Positions 8,330-19,326 are shown, counted from the stretch's first letter. The stretch is 51,572 nt of DNA from an uncultured Porphyromonadaceae bacterium (GCA_900548705.1 URLF01000003.1:1-51572), one strand, 5' to 3'. A program made the numbers and translations. The notes: generated from the sequence alone by a model not told the origin.

Positions 8330-8812
8330 ATGGATTCTTCAAAAGTAAACACCTCCGCCAAGCCCCGTGTGGCCCTTTTCGCAGGGTCGTTCGACCCCTT
8401 CACGACCGGCCACAAGTCGATTGTCGACCGGGCGCTCCCCCTCTTCGACGCTATCGTCATCGGTGTGGGGATAAACTCCGCGAAAACCCGGTGGATGCCG
8501 CTCGACGAGCGCATATCCGCCATCCGCGCCCTCTATGCGGCCAATCCCAAGGTCTCCGTCGAGAGTTTCCAGGGACTGGCCTCCGACTTCGCCCGCGAGA
8601 AAGGCGCGGACTACCTCCTGCGGGGTGTGCGCTCGATTGCCGACTTCGAGTATGAGCGCAACATGGCCGACGCCAACCGTATGCTCACCGACGGCCAACT
8701 GGAGACCATCCTCATCCTGTCGCTGCCGGAACTTGCAGCCGTAAGTTCCTCCCTCGTAAGGGAACTCGCCCGCTTCGGCGCACCTTACACGCAATTCATC
8801 CCTAAGCCATAA
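8330..8812 (+). CDS. coaD: Phosphopantetheine adenylyltransferase
   Basis: CoaD transfers AMP from ATP to 4'-phosphopantetheine, the penultimate step of coenzyme A synthesis, in the cytoplasm. The 160-residue protein shows the nucleotidyltransferase motif GSFDPFTTGHKSIVDRA (T/HxGH), then LLRGVRSIADFEYERNMADA and the ISSSxVREL-like segment AAVSSSLVREL. It begins 79 bp after parE and ends 8 bp before the S41 protease gene, so the three are probably co-transcribed. Length is normal (about 150-165). Confidence 0.97.
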   Translation: MDSSKVNTSAKPRVALFAGSFDPFTTGHKSIVDRALPLFDAIVIGVGINSAKTRWMPLDERISAIRALYAANPKVSVESFQGLASDFAREKGADYLLRGVRSIADFEYERNMADANRMLTDGQLETILILSLPELAAVSSSLVRELARFGAPYTQFIPKP

Positions 8813-8820
8813 CCCTGAAA

Positions 8821-10464
8821 ATGAAAAAAATCACGATACTTATGCTCGCGGCCCTGGCCGTGGCATTTCTCTCATCCCCCGTTGCAGCCCAGAGCGACCT
8901 CTTCTCATTCCTCGGAGGGAGAGGTCCCGTAAAGATACCCGCCGCCAACAAGGTGGCGCAGGCAGAGAAGATTATCGAGCAATGCTACGTTGACACAGTC
9001 AACACCGACCAGCTCGCCGAGGAGGCCATCAAGGCCATGCTCGCCACCCTCGACCCCCATTCGACCTACTCCGACCCGGAAGAGACCAAAGAGCTGACAA
9101 CCCCGCTCGACGGTAACTTCTCCGGCATCGGCATACAGTTCAACATGCTCAACGATACCCTCTATGTGATTCAGACCACATCCGGAGGGCCTTCCGAGAA
9201 GGTGGGAATCCTTCCCGGCGACCGCCTTATCCAGGCCGACGACTCGATAATCTCAGGCGTGAAACGCCCCAATTCAAGTGTCATCAAAATCCTGCGCGGC
9301 CCCAAGGGGACACCTGTCAACCTCAAGATACTCCGCAAGGGGGTAGCCGAGCCTATCGACTTCCTCGTCGTGCGTGACGACATCCCTGTCTACAGCATCG
9401 ACGCGGCCTATATGGCCGACCCGACAACCGGCTACATCCGCCTGTCGCGTTTCGCCGAGTCAACCCCCCAGGAGATTTCGGAGGCGATGGCCAAACTGCG
9501 CCGCCAGGGGATGAAAAACCTCGTCCTCGACCTCCAGGACAACGGCGGGGGACTGCTCGGCTCGGCCATCGACCTGGGCGCACGGTTCCTCAACCGCGAC
9601 GACCTGGTTGTCTACACCAAGTCCCCCTCGATGGGTGAGCATTACTACGGCACCGACCGCGACGGGGAGTTCCGCGACGGCCGCGTGGTAGTGCTGGTCA
9701 ACCAGTATTCAGCCTCGGCCAGCGAAATCACCGCCGGAGCCATACAGGACCATGACCGCGGAGTAATCGTAGGTCGCCGCACATTCGGCAAAGGACTGGT
9801 ACAAAGGCCGTTCCCCTTCCCCGACGGCTCTATGATACGCCTTACCGTGTCGAAATACTATACCCCCGCCGGACGTTGCATCCAGAAGCCTTATGAGCGA
9901 GGGAAGAGCGACGAGTACCGCAAGGATATCCTCCACCGCTACGAGTCCGGGGAGTTCTCCTCAGCCGACTCGATACATTTCTCCGACTCTGACAAATACG
10001 CCACACTCCGCACGGGCCGCACTGTCTACGGAGGGGGCGGCATCATGCCGGATGTGTTTGTCCCGGTCGACACCACCGGCTATTCCGACTATTACCGCGA
10101 CCTTACCGCCAAGGGAATCCTCAACCGCTTCGCCATCTCATATGTCGACACCAACCGCAAGCAGCTCACCAAGACCTATCCCACAGAGGAGAGCTTCCTG
10201 GAGGGTTTCGCCGTCACCCCGGAGATGATTGACGAGATGGTGCGCCTTGGCGAGACCGACTCCGTGAAGCCCAACCCCGAGCAGCTGGCGATATCGCGCC
10301 AGACGATTGAAACCATCCTCAAAGGTATCATAGGCCGCGACCTGTTCGAGACCCAGACCTACTTCAAGGTTGTCAATCCGGTGCTTAATCCGGTCTATGT
10401 CCGTGGTCTGGAGATTGCCAACGACCCGGAGGAATACCGCCGTCTTCTCTCACCTTCCCGTTGA
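8821..10464 (+). CDS. S41-family carboxy-terminal processing protease (CtpA/Prc-like)
   Basis: The 547-residue protein has a signal peptide (residues 1-23, ending VAAQ), a PDZ domain (about 92-175) and an S41 catalytic core (about 200-350). The Ser/Lys active site can be placed by comparison with E. coli Prc: S299 in YSASASE, K324 in TFGKG, and D310 at the position of Prc D441. It probably cleaves envelope proteins near their C-termini in the periplasm. A C-terminal region of about 190 residues follows the catalytic core, as in many Bacteroidetes members. It begins only 8 bp after coaD. Confidence 0.95.
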   Translation: MKKITILMLAALAVAFLSSPVAAQSDLFSFLGGRGPVKIPAANKVAQAEKIIEQCYVDTVNTDQLAEEAIKAMLATLDPHSTYSDPEETKELTTPLDGNFSGIGIQFNMLNDTLYVIQTTSGGPSEKVGILPGDRLIQADDSIISGVKRPNSSVIKILRGPKGTPVNLKILRKGVAEPIDFLVVRDDIPVYSIDAAYMADPTTGYIRLSRFAESTPQEISEAMAKLRRQGMKNLVLDLQDNGGGLLGSAIDLGARFLNRDDLVVYTKSPSMGEHYYGTDRDGEFRDGRVVVLVNQYSASASEITAGAIQDHDRGVIVGRRTFGKGLVQRPFPFPDGSMIRLTVSKYYTPAGRCIQKPYERGKSDEYRKDILHRYESGEFSSADSIHFSDSDKYATLRTGRTVYGGGGIMPDVFVPVDTTGYSDYYRDLTAKGILNRFAISYVDTNRKQLTKTYPTEESFLEGFAVTPEMIDEMVRLGETDSVKPNPEQLAISRQTIETILKGIIGRDLFETQTYFKVVNPVLNPVYVRGLEIANDPEEYRRLLSPSR

Positions 10465-10517
10465 CCCGGAGCAACACCTGCAAGAGCATAATTTGTCAAT
10501 AATTGTTAACCGCACGT

Positions 10518-10549
10518 CGGAAATGGGGAGGTTATACCCTCCCTTTCCG
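10518..10549 (+). other. Imperfect hairpin between the S41 protease and acyl-CoA ligase genes
   Basis: CGGAAA pairs with TTTCCG, followed inward by GGG/CCC and GG/CC with one bulged T, one G-T wobble and one mismatch. There is no T-tract after it, so it is not a standard terminator. It ends 11 bp before the -7 element at 10561 and covers the place where a -33 element would be. Confidence 0.4.
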
Positions 10550-10560
10550 TCGAAATGAAC

Positions 10561-10568
10561 TAACTTTG
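10561..10568 (+). promoter_or_regulatory. Candidate -7 element for the acyl-CoA ligase gene
   Basis: TAACTTTG is a full match to TAnnTTTG. There is no clear TTTG at the -33 distance. It leaves a long leader of about 175 nt before the start codon at 10751, in which I recognise no riboswitch. Confidence 0.5.
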
Positions 10569-10750
10569 CGGCAAATTGGAGAGGTATGGCCAATCCGTCG
10601 GCACAGCTAACTTTAACCCCCGGCGAGTTGTTCATATGGATAAGGGTCACGCCCCCTTGTTTCCGGCATTGCCGGGGACATTCGCGCCCAAGACCGTGAC
10701 GCGTCCGCGACGGCGCATGTCAATCCAGCTCTCCATCTTATGTTTCCAAT

Positions 10751-12556
<1,806 letters not shown>

Positions 12557-12606
12557 CCCAGTTCCCGCTATTTTTCGATAGCCTAAAACATAGTTTTATA
12601 ACATCT

Positions 12607-12639
12607 AAGTTTCCTCCGGTGGAGGAAACTTATTTTTTT
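12607..12639 (+). terminator. Intrinsic terminator after the acyl-CoA ligase gene
   Basis: A perfect 11-bp stem (AAGTTTCCTCC at 12607-12617 with GGAGGAAACTT at 12621-12631), a 3-nt loop and a run of seven T (12633-12639). Confidence 0.93.
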
Positions 12640-12660
12640 ATGTTAATTTAGCAGCAAGAA

Positions 12661-12692
12661 TTTGCATTCACGCAAGAAAAACTGTATTTTCG
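12661..12692 (+). promoter_or_regulatory. Promoter of the glycogen operon
   Basis: TTTG at 12661-12664, 20 nt, then TATTTTCG at 12685-12692, one base off TAnnTTTG. It lies just after the terminator and about 100 nt before the first gene of the operon. Confidence 0.6.
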
Positions 12693-12790
12693 TAGTCATA
12701 TCCGACCTTTCACCCGCCACCGTATCCTCCGGAACCTTGGCGGCGACAAATGCCAACACAAATACTAACATAACAAACCTCTAAAATCTA

Positions 12791-14734
12791 ATGAGTTATC
12801 TCAAGTTTGATAAGAACCTGATGATTAATCTCGAGCAGTCCCTCCCCAAGGAAATGCTCCGGACCAATCAGGCGGGGGCTTATCATTGCACGTCCATCGT
12901 GGACTGTAACACCCGTAAGCAGCACGGACTGCTGGTGGTGCCTTTGGGAGACGGAGACTACAATCCCCATGTCTTGCTGTCATCGCTCGACGAGACAGTA
13001 ATCCAGCACGGGGCTCCCTTCAACCTGGGGCTTCACCGCTACCAGGGGGGCGTCTACAATCCCAACGGCCACAAGTATATCCGCGAATTCGACTGTGAGA
13101 GTGTGCCGCGCACGACCTACCGTGTCGGAGGGGTGATTCTGACCAAGGAGAAGATTTTCATCCAGCATGAGAACCGAATCCTCATCCGATACACCCTCGT
13201 CGACGCCCACTCACCCACAACCCTCCAGTTCCGTCCTTTCCTGGCGTTCCGCGAAAGCAATGCCCTCTGCATGGCCAACGACACCCTCAACAAGGAGTGC
13301 ATCCCGGTCAACAACGGCATCTCCTGCTGTCTTTATCCGGGCTATCCGGCCCTCTACATGCAGCTCACCCGCAAACCGGAATTCGTCTACGATCCCCACT
13401 GGTACAACAACATCGAGTATGTCAAGGACATGGACCGGGGCGTACCCTACTGCGAAGACCTCTGGGTGCCGGGCTATTTCCAGGTGAACATCAAGAAAGG
13501 GGAGTCAATCATCTTCTCCGCCGGCCTGTCGGAGGTCAATCCCCGCTCGCTGAAAAGCATGTACGAGGCGGAAATTGCGGCCCGCACCGCCCGTTCGAGC
13601 TTCTACAACTGCCTGAAGAACTCGGCCAAGCAGCTCTACCTCAAGGATGGTGACAAGGAATATATGCTTTCGGGCTACCCCTGGGGGAAAATCCTCGCCC
13701 GCAACACCTTCATGTCGCTCCCCGGCAACACCATCGCCATCGGCCACCGCGAGGACTTCGAGAAGATAATGGAGACCGCCGCCGAAGCTCTCAACCGCTA
13801 TATGGAGACCTTGAAGGAGGATTCGAAAATCCATGGCATCGGGCTGCCTGACATTCCCGGATGGGCTGTGTGGGCCATCCAGCAATATGCCAAGAACTAC
13901 GGCATACGCGATGCCGCCGAGAAATACGGCCAGCTCGTCACCTCTCTGCTCGACTTCACCATCGACGGCAAGCACCCCAACCTCTTCCTGCAGGATGACG
14001 GACTGGTGTCAACCGACGGATCGGTAATACCCGCCTCCTGGATGAACTCGATGTGGAATGGCCGTCCGGTCGTGTCGCGCACTGGCCTGCTTGTCGAGCT
14101 GAACGCCTTGTGGTACAACGCATTGATGTTCGGAGCCGAGCTGACCGAAGGGCTTCCCGACCTGGCCGAGGCCCGTCAGCGCTGGCTCGACATCGCCGCC
14201 AAGGTGAAGGAGTCGTTCGTCCAGACATTCCTAAACGATTTCGGTTATCTCTACGACTATGTCAACGGCAACTACGCCGACCCGTCGGTGCGGCCCAACA
14301 TGGCCATCGCCATCGGACTTGACTACTCACCCCTCGACCGCCGCCAGCGTAAAGGGGTGCTTGATGTCGTGACCCGTGAGCTGCTGACCCCCAAGGGGCT
14401 GCGCACACTCTCCCCAAAGAGTTACGGCTACCGTCCCAACTACCTCGGTTCGCCCGAGGAGCGCGAGTATGCACTCCACAACGGCCCTGTCCGCCCCTGG
14501 CTTATGGGCTTCTACGCCGACGCTTACCTCAAGGTGTTCGGTCACAGCGGAGTCAGCTACATCGACCGCATGATGATCGGCTTCGAGGAGGACATGTCCA
14601 ACGGCTGCATCGGCTCCCTCTCGCAGCTTTACGACGGCAATCCCCCCTACACCAACCGTGGAGCCATCTCCCACGCCACAAACATCGCGGAGGTGTTGCG
14701 CACCATCCGCACTCTCAAGAAATTCAACGACTGA
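12791..14734 (+). CDS. Glycogen debranching enzyme (amylo-alpha-1,6-glucosidase type)
   Basis: The 647-residue protein has an N-terminal glycogen-debranching beta domain (about residues 1-260) and a C-terminal (alpha/alpha)6 GDE catalytic domain (about 280-640). Landmarks are AGAYHCTSIVDCNTRKQHGLLV near the start in two parts (AGAYHCTSIVDCNTRK, then QHGLLV), GYPWGKILARNTFMSLPG and the GDE_C-like SRTGLLVELNALWYNALM. It would hydrolyse alpha-1,6 branch points during glycogen turnover. No signal peptide is present. It is the first gene of a three-gene operon with a glycosyltransferase and a GH57 enzyme, an arrangement known from Bacteroides. The 23-bp gap to the next gene supports co-transcription. 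Confidence 0.93.
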   Translation: MSYLKFDKNLMINLEQSLPKEMLRTNQAGAYHCTSIVDCNTRKQHGLLVVPLGDGDYNPHVLLSSLDETVIQHGAPFNLGLHRYQGGVYNPNGHKYIREFDCESVPRTTYRVGGVILTKEKIFIQHENRILIRYTLVDAHSPTTLQFRPFLAFRESNALCMANDTLNKECIPVNNGISCCLYPGYPALYMQLTRKPEFVYDPHWYNNIEYVKDMDRGVPYCEDLWVPGYFQVNIKKGESIIFSAGLSEVNPRSLKSMYEAEIAARTARSSFYNCLKNSAKQLYLKDGDKEYMLSGYPWGKILARNTFMSLPGNTIAIGHREDFEKIMETAAEALNRYMETLKEDSKIHGIGLPDIPGWAVWAIQQYAKNYGIRDAAEKYGQLVTSLLDFTIDGKHPNLFLQDDGLVSTDGSVIPASWMNSMWNGRPVVSRTGLLVELNALWYNALMFGAELTEGLPDLAEARQRWLDIAAKVKESFVQTFLNDFGYLYDYVNGNYADPSVRPNMAIAIGLDYSPLDRRQRKGVLDVVTRELLTPKGLRTLSPKSYGYRPNYLGSPEEREYALHNGPVRPWLMGFYADAYLKVFGHSGVSYIDRMMIGFEEDMSNGCIGSLSQLYDGNPPYTNRGAISHATNIAEVLRTIRTLKKFND

Positions 14735-14757
14735 CCCCTGAACAAACCGACTGAAAC

Positions 14758-16029
14758 ATGAAAGCATTAATGTTCGGATGGGAGTTTCCCCCTCACATCC
14801 TCGGCGGTTTGGGAACCGCCAGCTATGGCCTGACCAAGGGCATGTGGGAGTGTGGCGACATGGATATCACCTTCGTCATCCCCAAGCCTTTCGGCGACGA
14901 GGAACGCCACTTCGCCAACATCATCGGCGCGTCGCAGACCCCCATCGCGTGGCGCGACGTGAGCCGCGAGTATGTCGAGAACCGCATCGGCAAGGTAATG
15001 GATCCCGACCTCTACTTCCGCCTGCGCGACCATATCTACGCCGATTTCAACTATATGCGCACCAATGACCTTGGCTGCATAGAGTTCTCGGGACGCTACC
15101 CCGACAACCTCCTGGAGGAAATCAACAACTACTCCATCGTTGCCGGAGTCATCGCCCGCACCATCCCCTGCGATGTCATCCACTCCCATGACTGGCTGAC
15201 ATACCCTGCCGGCATCCACGCCAAGCAGGTGACAGGCAAACCGCTGGTGATACATGTCCACGCCACCGACTATGACCGTTCGCGCGGCAATGTCAATCCC
15301 ACCGTCTTCGCCATCGAGCGTGACGGCATGAACCAGGCCGACCATATCATCACCGTCTCCAACCTGACCCGCCAGACCGTAATCGAGAAATATGGCATCG
15401 ACCCCGCCAAGGTGACCACCGTCCACAACGCCGTCACCCCCCTGAGCGAGGAATACCTCAACGTCCAGGTCGAGAAGCCCAAAGACAAGATTGTCACCTT
15501 CCTGGGACGAATCACGATGCAGAAAGGCCCCGAGTATTTCGTCGAGACTGCCGCCAAGGTGTTGAAAAACAACCATAACGTCCGGTTCGTCATGGCCGGT
15601 TCGGGCGACATGATGGACAAGATGATCAACCTCGCCGCAGAGCGTGGAATCGCCGACCGCTTCCATTTCCCCGGCTTCCAGAAAGGGAAGCAGGTCTATG
15701 AGATGCTCAAGGCGTCGGATGTCTATGTGATGCCCTCCGTCTCCGAGCCGTTCGGAATCTCCCCGCTTGAGGCGATGCAGATGGGTGTCCCCTCCATCAT
15801 CTCCAAGCAGAGCGGTTGCGCCGAAATCCTCAACAATGTCATCAAGACCGACTATTGGGATGTCGACGCTATGGCCGACGCCATCTACTCCATCGTCACA
15901 TACCCCGCCATGCACCGCCAGCTCAGCGAGGATGGCCTCGCCGAGGTCAACCAGATCACCTGGGACAAGGCCGGACGCAAGGTAATCGACATCTACAACA
16001 AGGTCCTCAAAAAAACTGATCCCTATTAA
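14758..16029 (+). CDS. Glycogen synthase-like glycosyltransferase (GT-B fold)
   Basis: The 423-residue protein opens with MKALMFGWEFPPHILGGLGT, the starch/glycogen synthase N-terminal nucleotide-sugar signature, and has HSHDWLTYPAGIHAK in the same domain. The C-terminal GT-B half has the E-X7-E motif EPFGISPLE (E330 and E338). It most likely adds glucose from ADP- or UDP-glucose to glycogen. It lies between the debranching enzyme and a GH57 enzyme, which strongly supports a glycogen role. It is shorter than classical GlgA (about 475) and closer to the glycogen synthases of Bacteroides. The donor nucleotide is unknown. Confidence 0.9.
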   Translation: MKALMFGWEFPPHILGGLGTASYGLTKGMWECGDMDITFVIPKPFGDEERHFANIIGASQTPIAWRDVSREYVENRIGKVMDPDLYFRLRDHIYADFNYMRTNDLGCIEFSGRYPDNLLEEINNYSIVAGVIARTIPCDVIHSHDWLTYPAGIHAKQVTGKPLVIHVHATDYDRSRGNVNPTVFAIERDGMNQADHIITVSNLTRQTVIEKYGIDPAKVTTVHNAVTPLSEEYLNVQVEKPKDKIVTFLGRITMQKGPEYFVETAAKVLKNNHNVRFVMAGSGDMMDKMINLAAERGIADRFHFPGFQKGKQVYEMLKASDVYVMPSVSEPFGISPLEAMQMGVPSIISKQSGCAEILNNVIKTDYWDVDAMADAIYSIVTYPAMHRQLSEDGLAEVNQITWDKAGRKVIDIYNKVLKKTDPY

Positions 16030-16051
16030 CTAACATCCACATCCCAAGATA

Positions 16052-17491
16052 ATGAAAGCAATCTGCTTCTATTTCCAGATTCACCAGCCGTTCCGCCTGA
16101 AGAGATACCGCTTTTTCGACATCGGCAACGACCACTACTATTATGATGATTTCGCCAACGACGACATCATCACCCGCATAGCCCGCAACAGCTACATCCC
16201 GGCTGCAGAGAGCCTGCTGCGTATGATCGAGCAGACCAAGGGAGCATTCCGGTGCGCCCTCTCTGTCACAGGTGTCGCCCTGGAGCAAATCGAGCAATAT
16301 GTGCCCGAATTCCTCGACCTGCTCAAAAAGCTCGCCGACACGGGCAAAGTCGAATTCCTTGCCGAGACCTACGACCACTCCCTGGCCTCCCTATCCGACC
16401 CAGAGGAGTTTCGTCTCCAGGTGAAGCTCCATTCCGACAAAATCAAGGAGCTTTTCGGCCAGACACCCAAGGTGTTCCGCAACTCAGAGCTTATCTATTC
16501 CGACGAAATCGCCCCGCAGGTATTGGCGATGGGCTTCAAGGGGTGTATCACCGAGGGAGCGAAACACATCCTCGGATGGAAGTCGCCCGACTATGTGTAT
16601 TGCGCCGCCTCCGCTCCCAAGCTCAAGCTGCTGCTCAAGAATGACAAGCTTTCGGATGACATCTCGTCACGTTTCTCCGACACAAGCTGGAACGAATACC
16701 CCCTGACCGCCGACAAATATATCGGCTGGATTGCCGACACCCCCCAGGAGGAACAGGTGTTCAACCTCTTCATGAACCTGGAGACCTTCGGCGAGTTCCA
16801 GCGCCGCGAGACCGGAATCTTCCAGTTCCTCGAAGCGCTTCCCCGTTTCGCCGCCGAGAGAGGAGTGCAGTTCATGACCCCCTCAGAAGCTGTGAAGACC
16901 TTCAAGGCTGTCGGCGAGCTGTCAGTTCCCTTCCCCATGTCATGGGCCGACGAAGCCCGCGACACCTCCGCATGGCTCGGCAACAAGCTCCAGAATGAAG
17001 CCTTCTCCAAGCTTTACTCCATCGCCGAACGTGTCCGCCTTTGCGACAACCGACAGCTGAAACAGGACTGGGGTCGTCTGCAGGCATCCGATCACCTATT
17101 CTACATGTCGACAAAGCACTTCGCCGACGGTTCATCCCACGCCGCCTTCTCCCCCTACGAGACCCCCTTCCAGGCATTCACCAACTACATGAACGTGCTG
17201 GCCGACTTCATCGTCCGCGTCGAGGAGCAGTACCCGATGAACATCGAGGATGAGGAGCTCAACTCCCTGCTGACCACCATCCGCAACCAGGCCCGCGAAA
17301 TCGAGACCCTCAACAAAGAGGTGGCCACCTACCGCCTCAACGAGGAACATCTCAACGAGGAACATCGCCTGCGCGAGAAAGCCGCCCCCGAGAAGAAAGA
17401 GACCAAAAAGGAGCCTAAAAAAGAGGCCAAGAAAGAGACAAAGCCCAAAGCTCCCAAGTCTCCCAAAGCCCCCAAAACTCCCAAGGAATAA
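16052..17491 (+). CDS. GH57-family alpha-amylase-like enzyme with a Lys/Pro-rich tail
   Basis: The 479-residue protein has a GH57 catalytic domain (about residues 1-400). It carries the region-I motif HQP near the N-terminus (FYFQIHQPFRLKRY, H11) and KVFRNSELIYSDE, where E146 is the likely nucleophile. A coiled-coil-like segment follows (about 405-440), ending in repeated LNEEH. The last 38 residues or so (about 442-479) are low-complexity Lys/Ala/Pro, ending in repeated x-P-K triplets encoded by a 9-bp DNA repeat. It is the last gene of the glycogen operon and probably acts on internal alpha-glucan bonds or transfers glucan chains in the cytoplasm. Hydrolase versus branching or transferase activity is not decided by sequence. 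Confidence 0.9.
   Translation: MKAICFYFQIHQPFRLKRYRFFDIGNDHYYYDDFANDDIITRIARNSYIPAAESLLRMIEQTKGAFRCALSVTGVALEQIEQYVPEFLDLLKKLADTGKVEFLAETYDHSLASLSDPEEFRLQVKLHSDKIKELFGQTPKVFRNSELIYSDEIAPQVLAMGFKGCITEGAKHILGWKSPDYVYCAASAPKLKLLLKNDKLSDDISSRFSDTSWNEYPLTADKYIGWIADTPQEEQVFNLFMNLETFGEFQRRETGIFQFLEALPRFAAERGVQFMTPSEAVKTFKAVGELSVPFPMSWADEARDTSAWLGNKLQNEAFSKLYSIAERVRLCDNRQLKQDWGRLQASDHLFYMSTKHFADGSSHAAFSPYETPFQAFTNYMNVLADFIVRVEEQYPMNIEDEELNSLLTTIRNQAREIETLNKEVATYRLNEEHLNEEHRLREKAAPEKKETKKEPKKEAKKETKPKAPKSPKAPKTPKE
17443..17487. repeat. 9-bp tandem repeat inside the 3' end of the GH57 gene
   Basis: Five units of the form (T/C/G)CCCANNNN lie at exact 9-bp spacing (17443, 17452, 17461, 17470, 17479); three are exact TCCCA. 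They encode x-P-K triplets. The unit and period match the intergenic array at 5636-5770. Confidence 0.75.
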
Positions 17492-17513
17492 TCCCCCTCC
17501 CGATAACTGACAG

Positions 17514-17553
17514 CCGCTCCGTGATGCCGTATGACATCGCGGAGCGGTTGTTT
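17514..17553 (+). terminator. Terminator of the glycogen operon
   Basis: CCGCTCCG (17514-17521) pairs with CGGAGCGG (17540-17547), with an inner GATG/CATC stem across a single mismatch, followed by TTGTTT. It lies 22 bp after the GH57 stop codon. Confidence 0.8.
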
Positions 17554-17634
17554 ACTCCCGCCGTTGCGATATACGCCATAATACCGGAGTCATATCCGCC
17601 GCTGTTCATCTCAAATGGCTGTCCGCAAAATGCT

Positions 17635-17642
17635 TACCTTTG
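17635..17642 (+). promoter_or_regulatory. Candidate -7 element for the surface lipoprotein gene
   Basis: TACCTTTG matches TAnnTTTG and lies 22 bp before the ATG at 17665. No TTTG is seen at the -33 distance. Its position argues that in-frame starts further upstream (from 17521) are not used. Confidence 0.5.
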
Positions 17643-17664
17643 CATTTTAACTATCATTCATCAT

Positions 17665-19284
17665 ATGAGAACAGCAACTTTTTGCAAAAGACTATCGGTA
17701 GCATTTCTTGCGACAGCCTCAATCGTCTCATGTAGCAAATATGACGACTCCGAACTGTGGAGCGAGGTGAACAACATCAAGGACAGGGTCTCCGACATCG
17801 AGGCACAACTGTCTGGGATGAACCAGGACATTCAGGCCGTACATACCCTCGTCAACGCCATCAGCGCCAACATCTACATCATCAGCGTCACTCCCACCGA
17901 CAACGGATATGAGATCGTGATGAGCAACGGAGAGCACCTGACAATCACCAACGGTCGCGACGGCAAAGACGGGGCGGACGGCAAGGACGGTGTGGACGGT
18001 GTAAACGGCTCCACACCAATCGTCGGGGTGGCCCCAGTTGACGGCGTGTATTATTGGACTGTGACAGTCGACGGCCACACCGAGTTCCTGCTCGACGCAA
18101 ACGGCAACAAGATTCCAACCACAACAGCTTCCGAAGGGGGTGGTTCGGTGGCTCCTGCACCCATCATCAAGGTCGACTACTACGGATTCTGGGTAATCAG
18201 CTATGACGGAGGGGTCACCTTCGACTATATCCGCGACACGAGCGGCAACCCGGTAAAGGCCACTGGAGAAGGAGGAAGCGGTCTCTTCCAGGATGTATAC
18301 CAGGAGGGCGACTACATCGTCTTTGTCCTTTCCAACGGCACTGTCATCCGCATCAAATCCTGCACCTGCCAGCCTTCCTCGAACAAGCTTGAGGATGACT
18401 ACATAACCGTCGAGGGAGCCAATTATGTCGACCAGGACATGCCTGCTTCCACTACCACCCAGACCATCAATGGTTTCGAGATGAGCAGTCAGGTGATGAA
18501 CGGCGCCATGAACTACATTTCGGTCAACACCACCCAGTCCATCTCGAAATTCTTCCTCGGTATAAAGGGTGTGCCGGGCTATCTTGAATACACCCCGACC
18601 AACACCGGCGGCTCCACTAACTCATATCTCATCCCTGTAATGATAAGCCCGAATTACACCGGCGACGCGACGATGGTGGTAAAGGCTCGTCTCACCAACG
18701 GTGATGTCACTTCATCGGTGGAAACCACAATGTCATACATCGACACCAAACCGGGTGCCATTGAAGTGAAACTGGCATTCAGCAACAGCAAGGATGTCGA
18801 CCTGCACCTCTACACCCCCAGTGGCGAACATATCTATTTCGCTCATCGTGGCGGAACATACACCACCCCCTCCGGCGAGCAAATCACCTACGGGCTGGAT
18901 GTCGACTCCAATGCCGGATGTCATATCGACAACATCAACAAGGAGAACATCTACATACCGGCGGAACTGGTTGAAAGCGGGACATACCGCGTGGTGGTCA
19001 ACATGTATTCCAACTGCAATCCGTCCACAGCCACCAACTGGTCGATTGTGACCCGTTACAAGGGTGACATCATCACTCCCCTTTCCGGCTCGAACCCCGC
19101 TTCAGGAGTCTATCCCGTCAGGGCCGGCAACGGCGACAACACCGAGGTGATGACATTCAAAATCACTGACAGGCAGCTGATGAAAGGCAACAACATCACT
19201 TCCGGCTCAGACAGATATACATGGAAATTCACCCCTGTCGTTCCCTCCTGGACCGACCTTGAAAAAATGGAAGCTGAACAATAA
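17665..19284 (+). CDS. Surface-type lipoprotein with DUF4988-like head, collagen-like linker and DUF2135-like tail
   Basis: The 539-residue lipoprotein starts at 17665: MRTATFCKRL leads to a lipobox ending in C23 (SIVSC), and a -7 element lies just upstream. The residues after the cysteine (SKYDDSE) resemble the acidic export signal of surface lipoproteins in Bacteroidetes. A coiled-coil segment (about 30-65) and a DUF4988/PL29-N-like domain (about 66-96) come next. Then come six Gly-x-y triplets (97-115), further beta-rich repeats and a C-terminal DUF2135/YfaP-like domain from about residue 369 (DVDLHLYTPSGEH, YGLDVDSNAGC). Function is unknown; a surface binding or adhesion role is inference. 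It is convergent with the TamB-like gene and has no operon partner. Confidence 0.85.
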   Translation: MRTATFCKRLSVAFLATASIVSCSKYDDSELWSEVNNIKDRVSDIEAQLSGMNQDIQAVHTLVNAISANIYIISVTPTDNGYEIVMSNGEHLTITNGRDGKDGADGKDGVDGVNGSTPIVGVAPVDGVYYWTVTVDGHTEFLLDANGNKIPTTTASEGGGSVAPAPIIKVDYYGFWVISYDGGVTFDYIRDTSGNPVKATGEGGSGLFQDVYQEGDYIVFVLSNGTVIRIKSCTCQPSSNKLEDDYITVEGANYVDQDMPASTTTQTINGFEMSSQVMNGAMNYISVNTTQSISKFFLGIKGVPGYLEYTPTNTGGSTNSYLIPVMISPNYTGDATMVVKARLTNGDVTSSVETTMSYIDTKPGAIEVKLAFSNSKDVDLHLYTPSGEHIYFAHRGGTYTTPSGEQITYGLDVDSNAGCHIDNINKENIYIPAELVESGTYRVVVNMYSNCNPSTATNWSIVTRYKGDIITPLSGSNPASGVYPVRAGNGDNTEVMTFKITDRQLMKGNNITSGSDRYTWKFTPVVPSWTDLEKMEAEQ

Positions 19285-19326
19285 TCCCTGACCATATATC
19301 CGATAAGGAATCATTTATCTGAATAG

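Noticed and set aside
14767..15915. Long open frame (382 codons) antisense to the glycosyltransferase gene
   Set aside because: It results from codon bias of the real gene; no homology pattern or start site supports it.
17521..17664. An upstream start for the lipoprotein gene
   Set aside because: It would precede the promoter, overlap the glycogen-operon terminator and place the lipobox far inside the protein.
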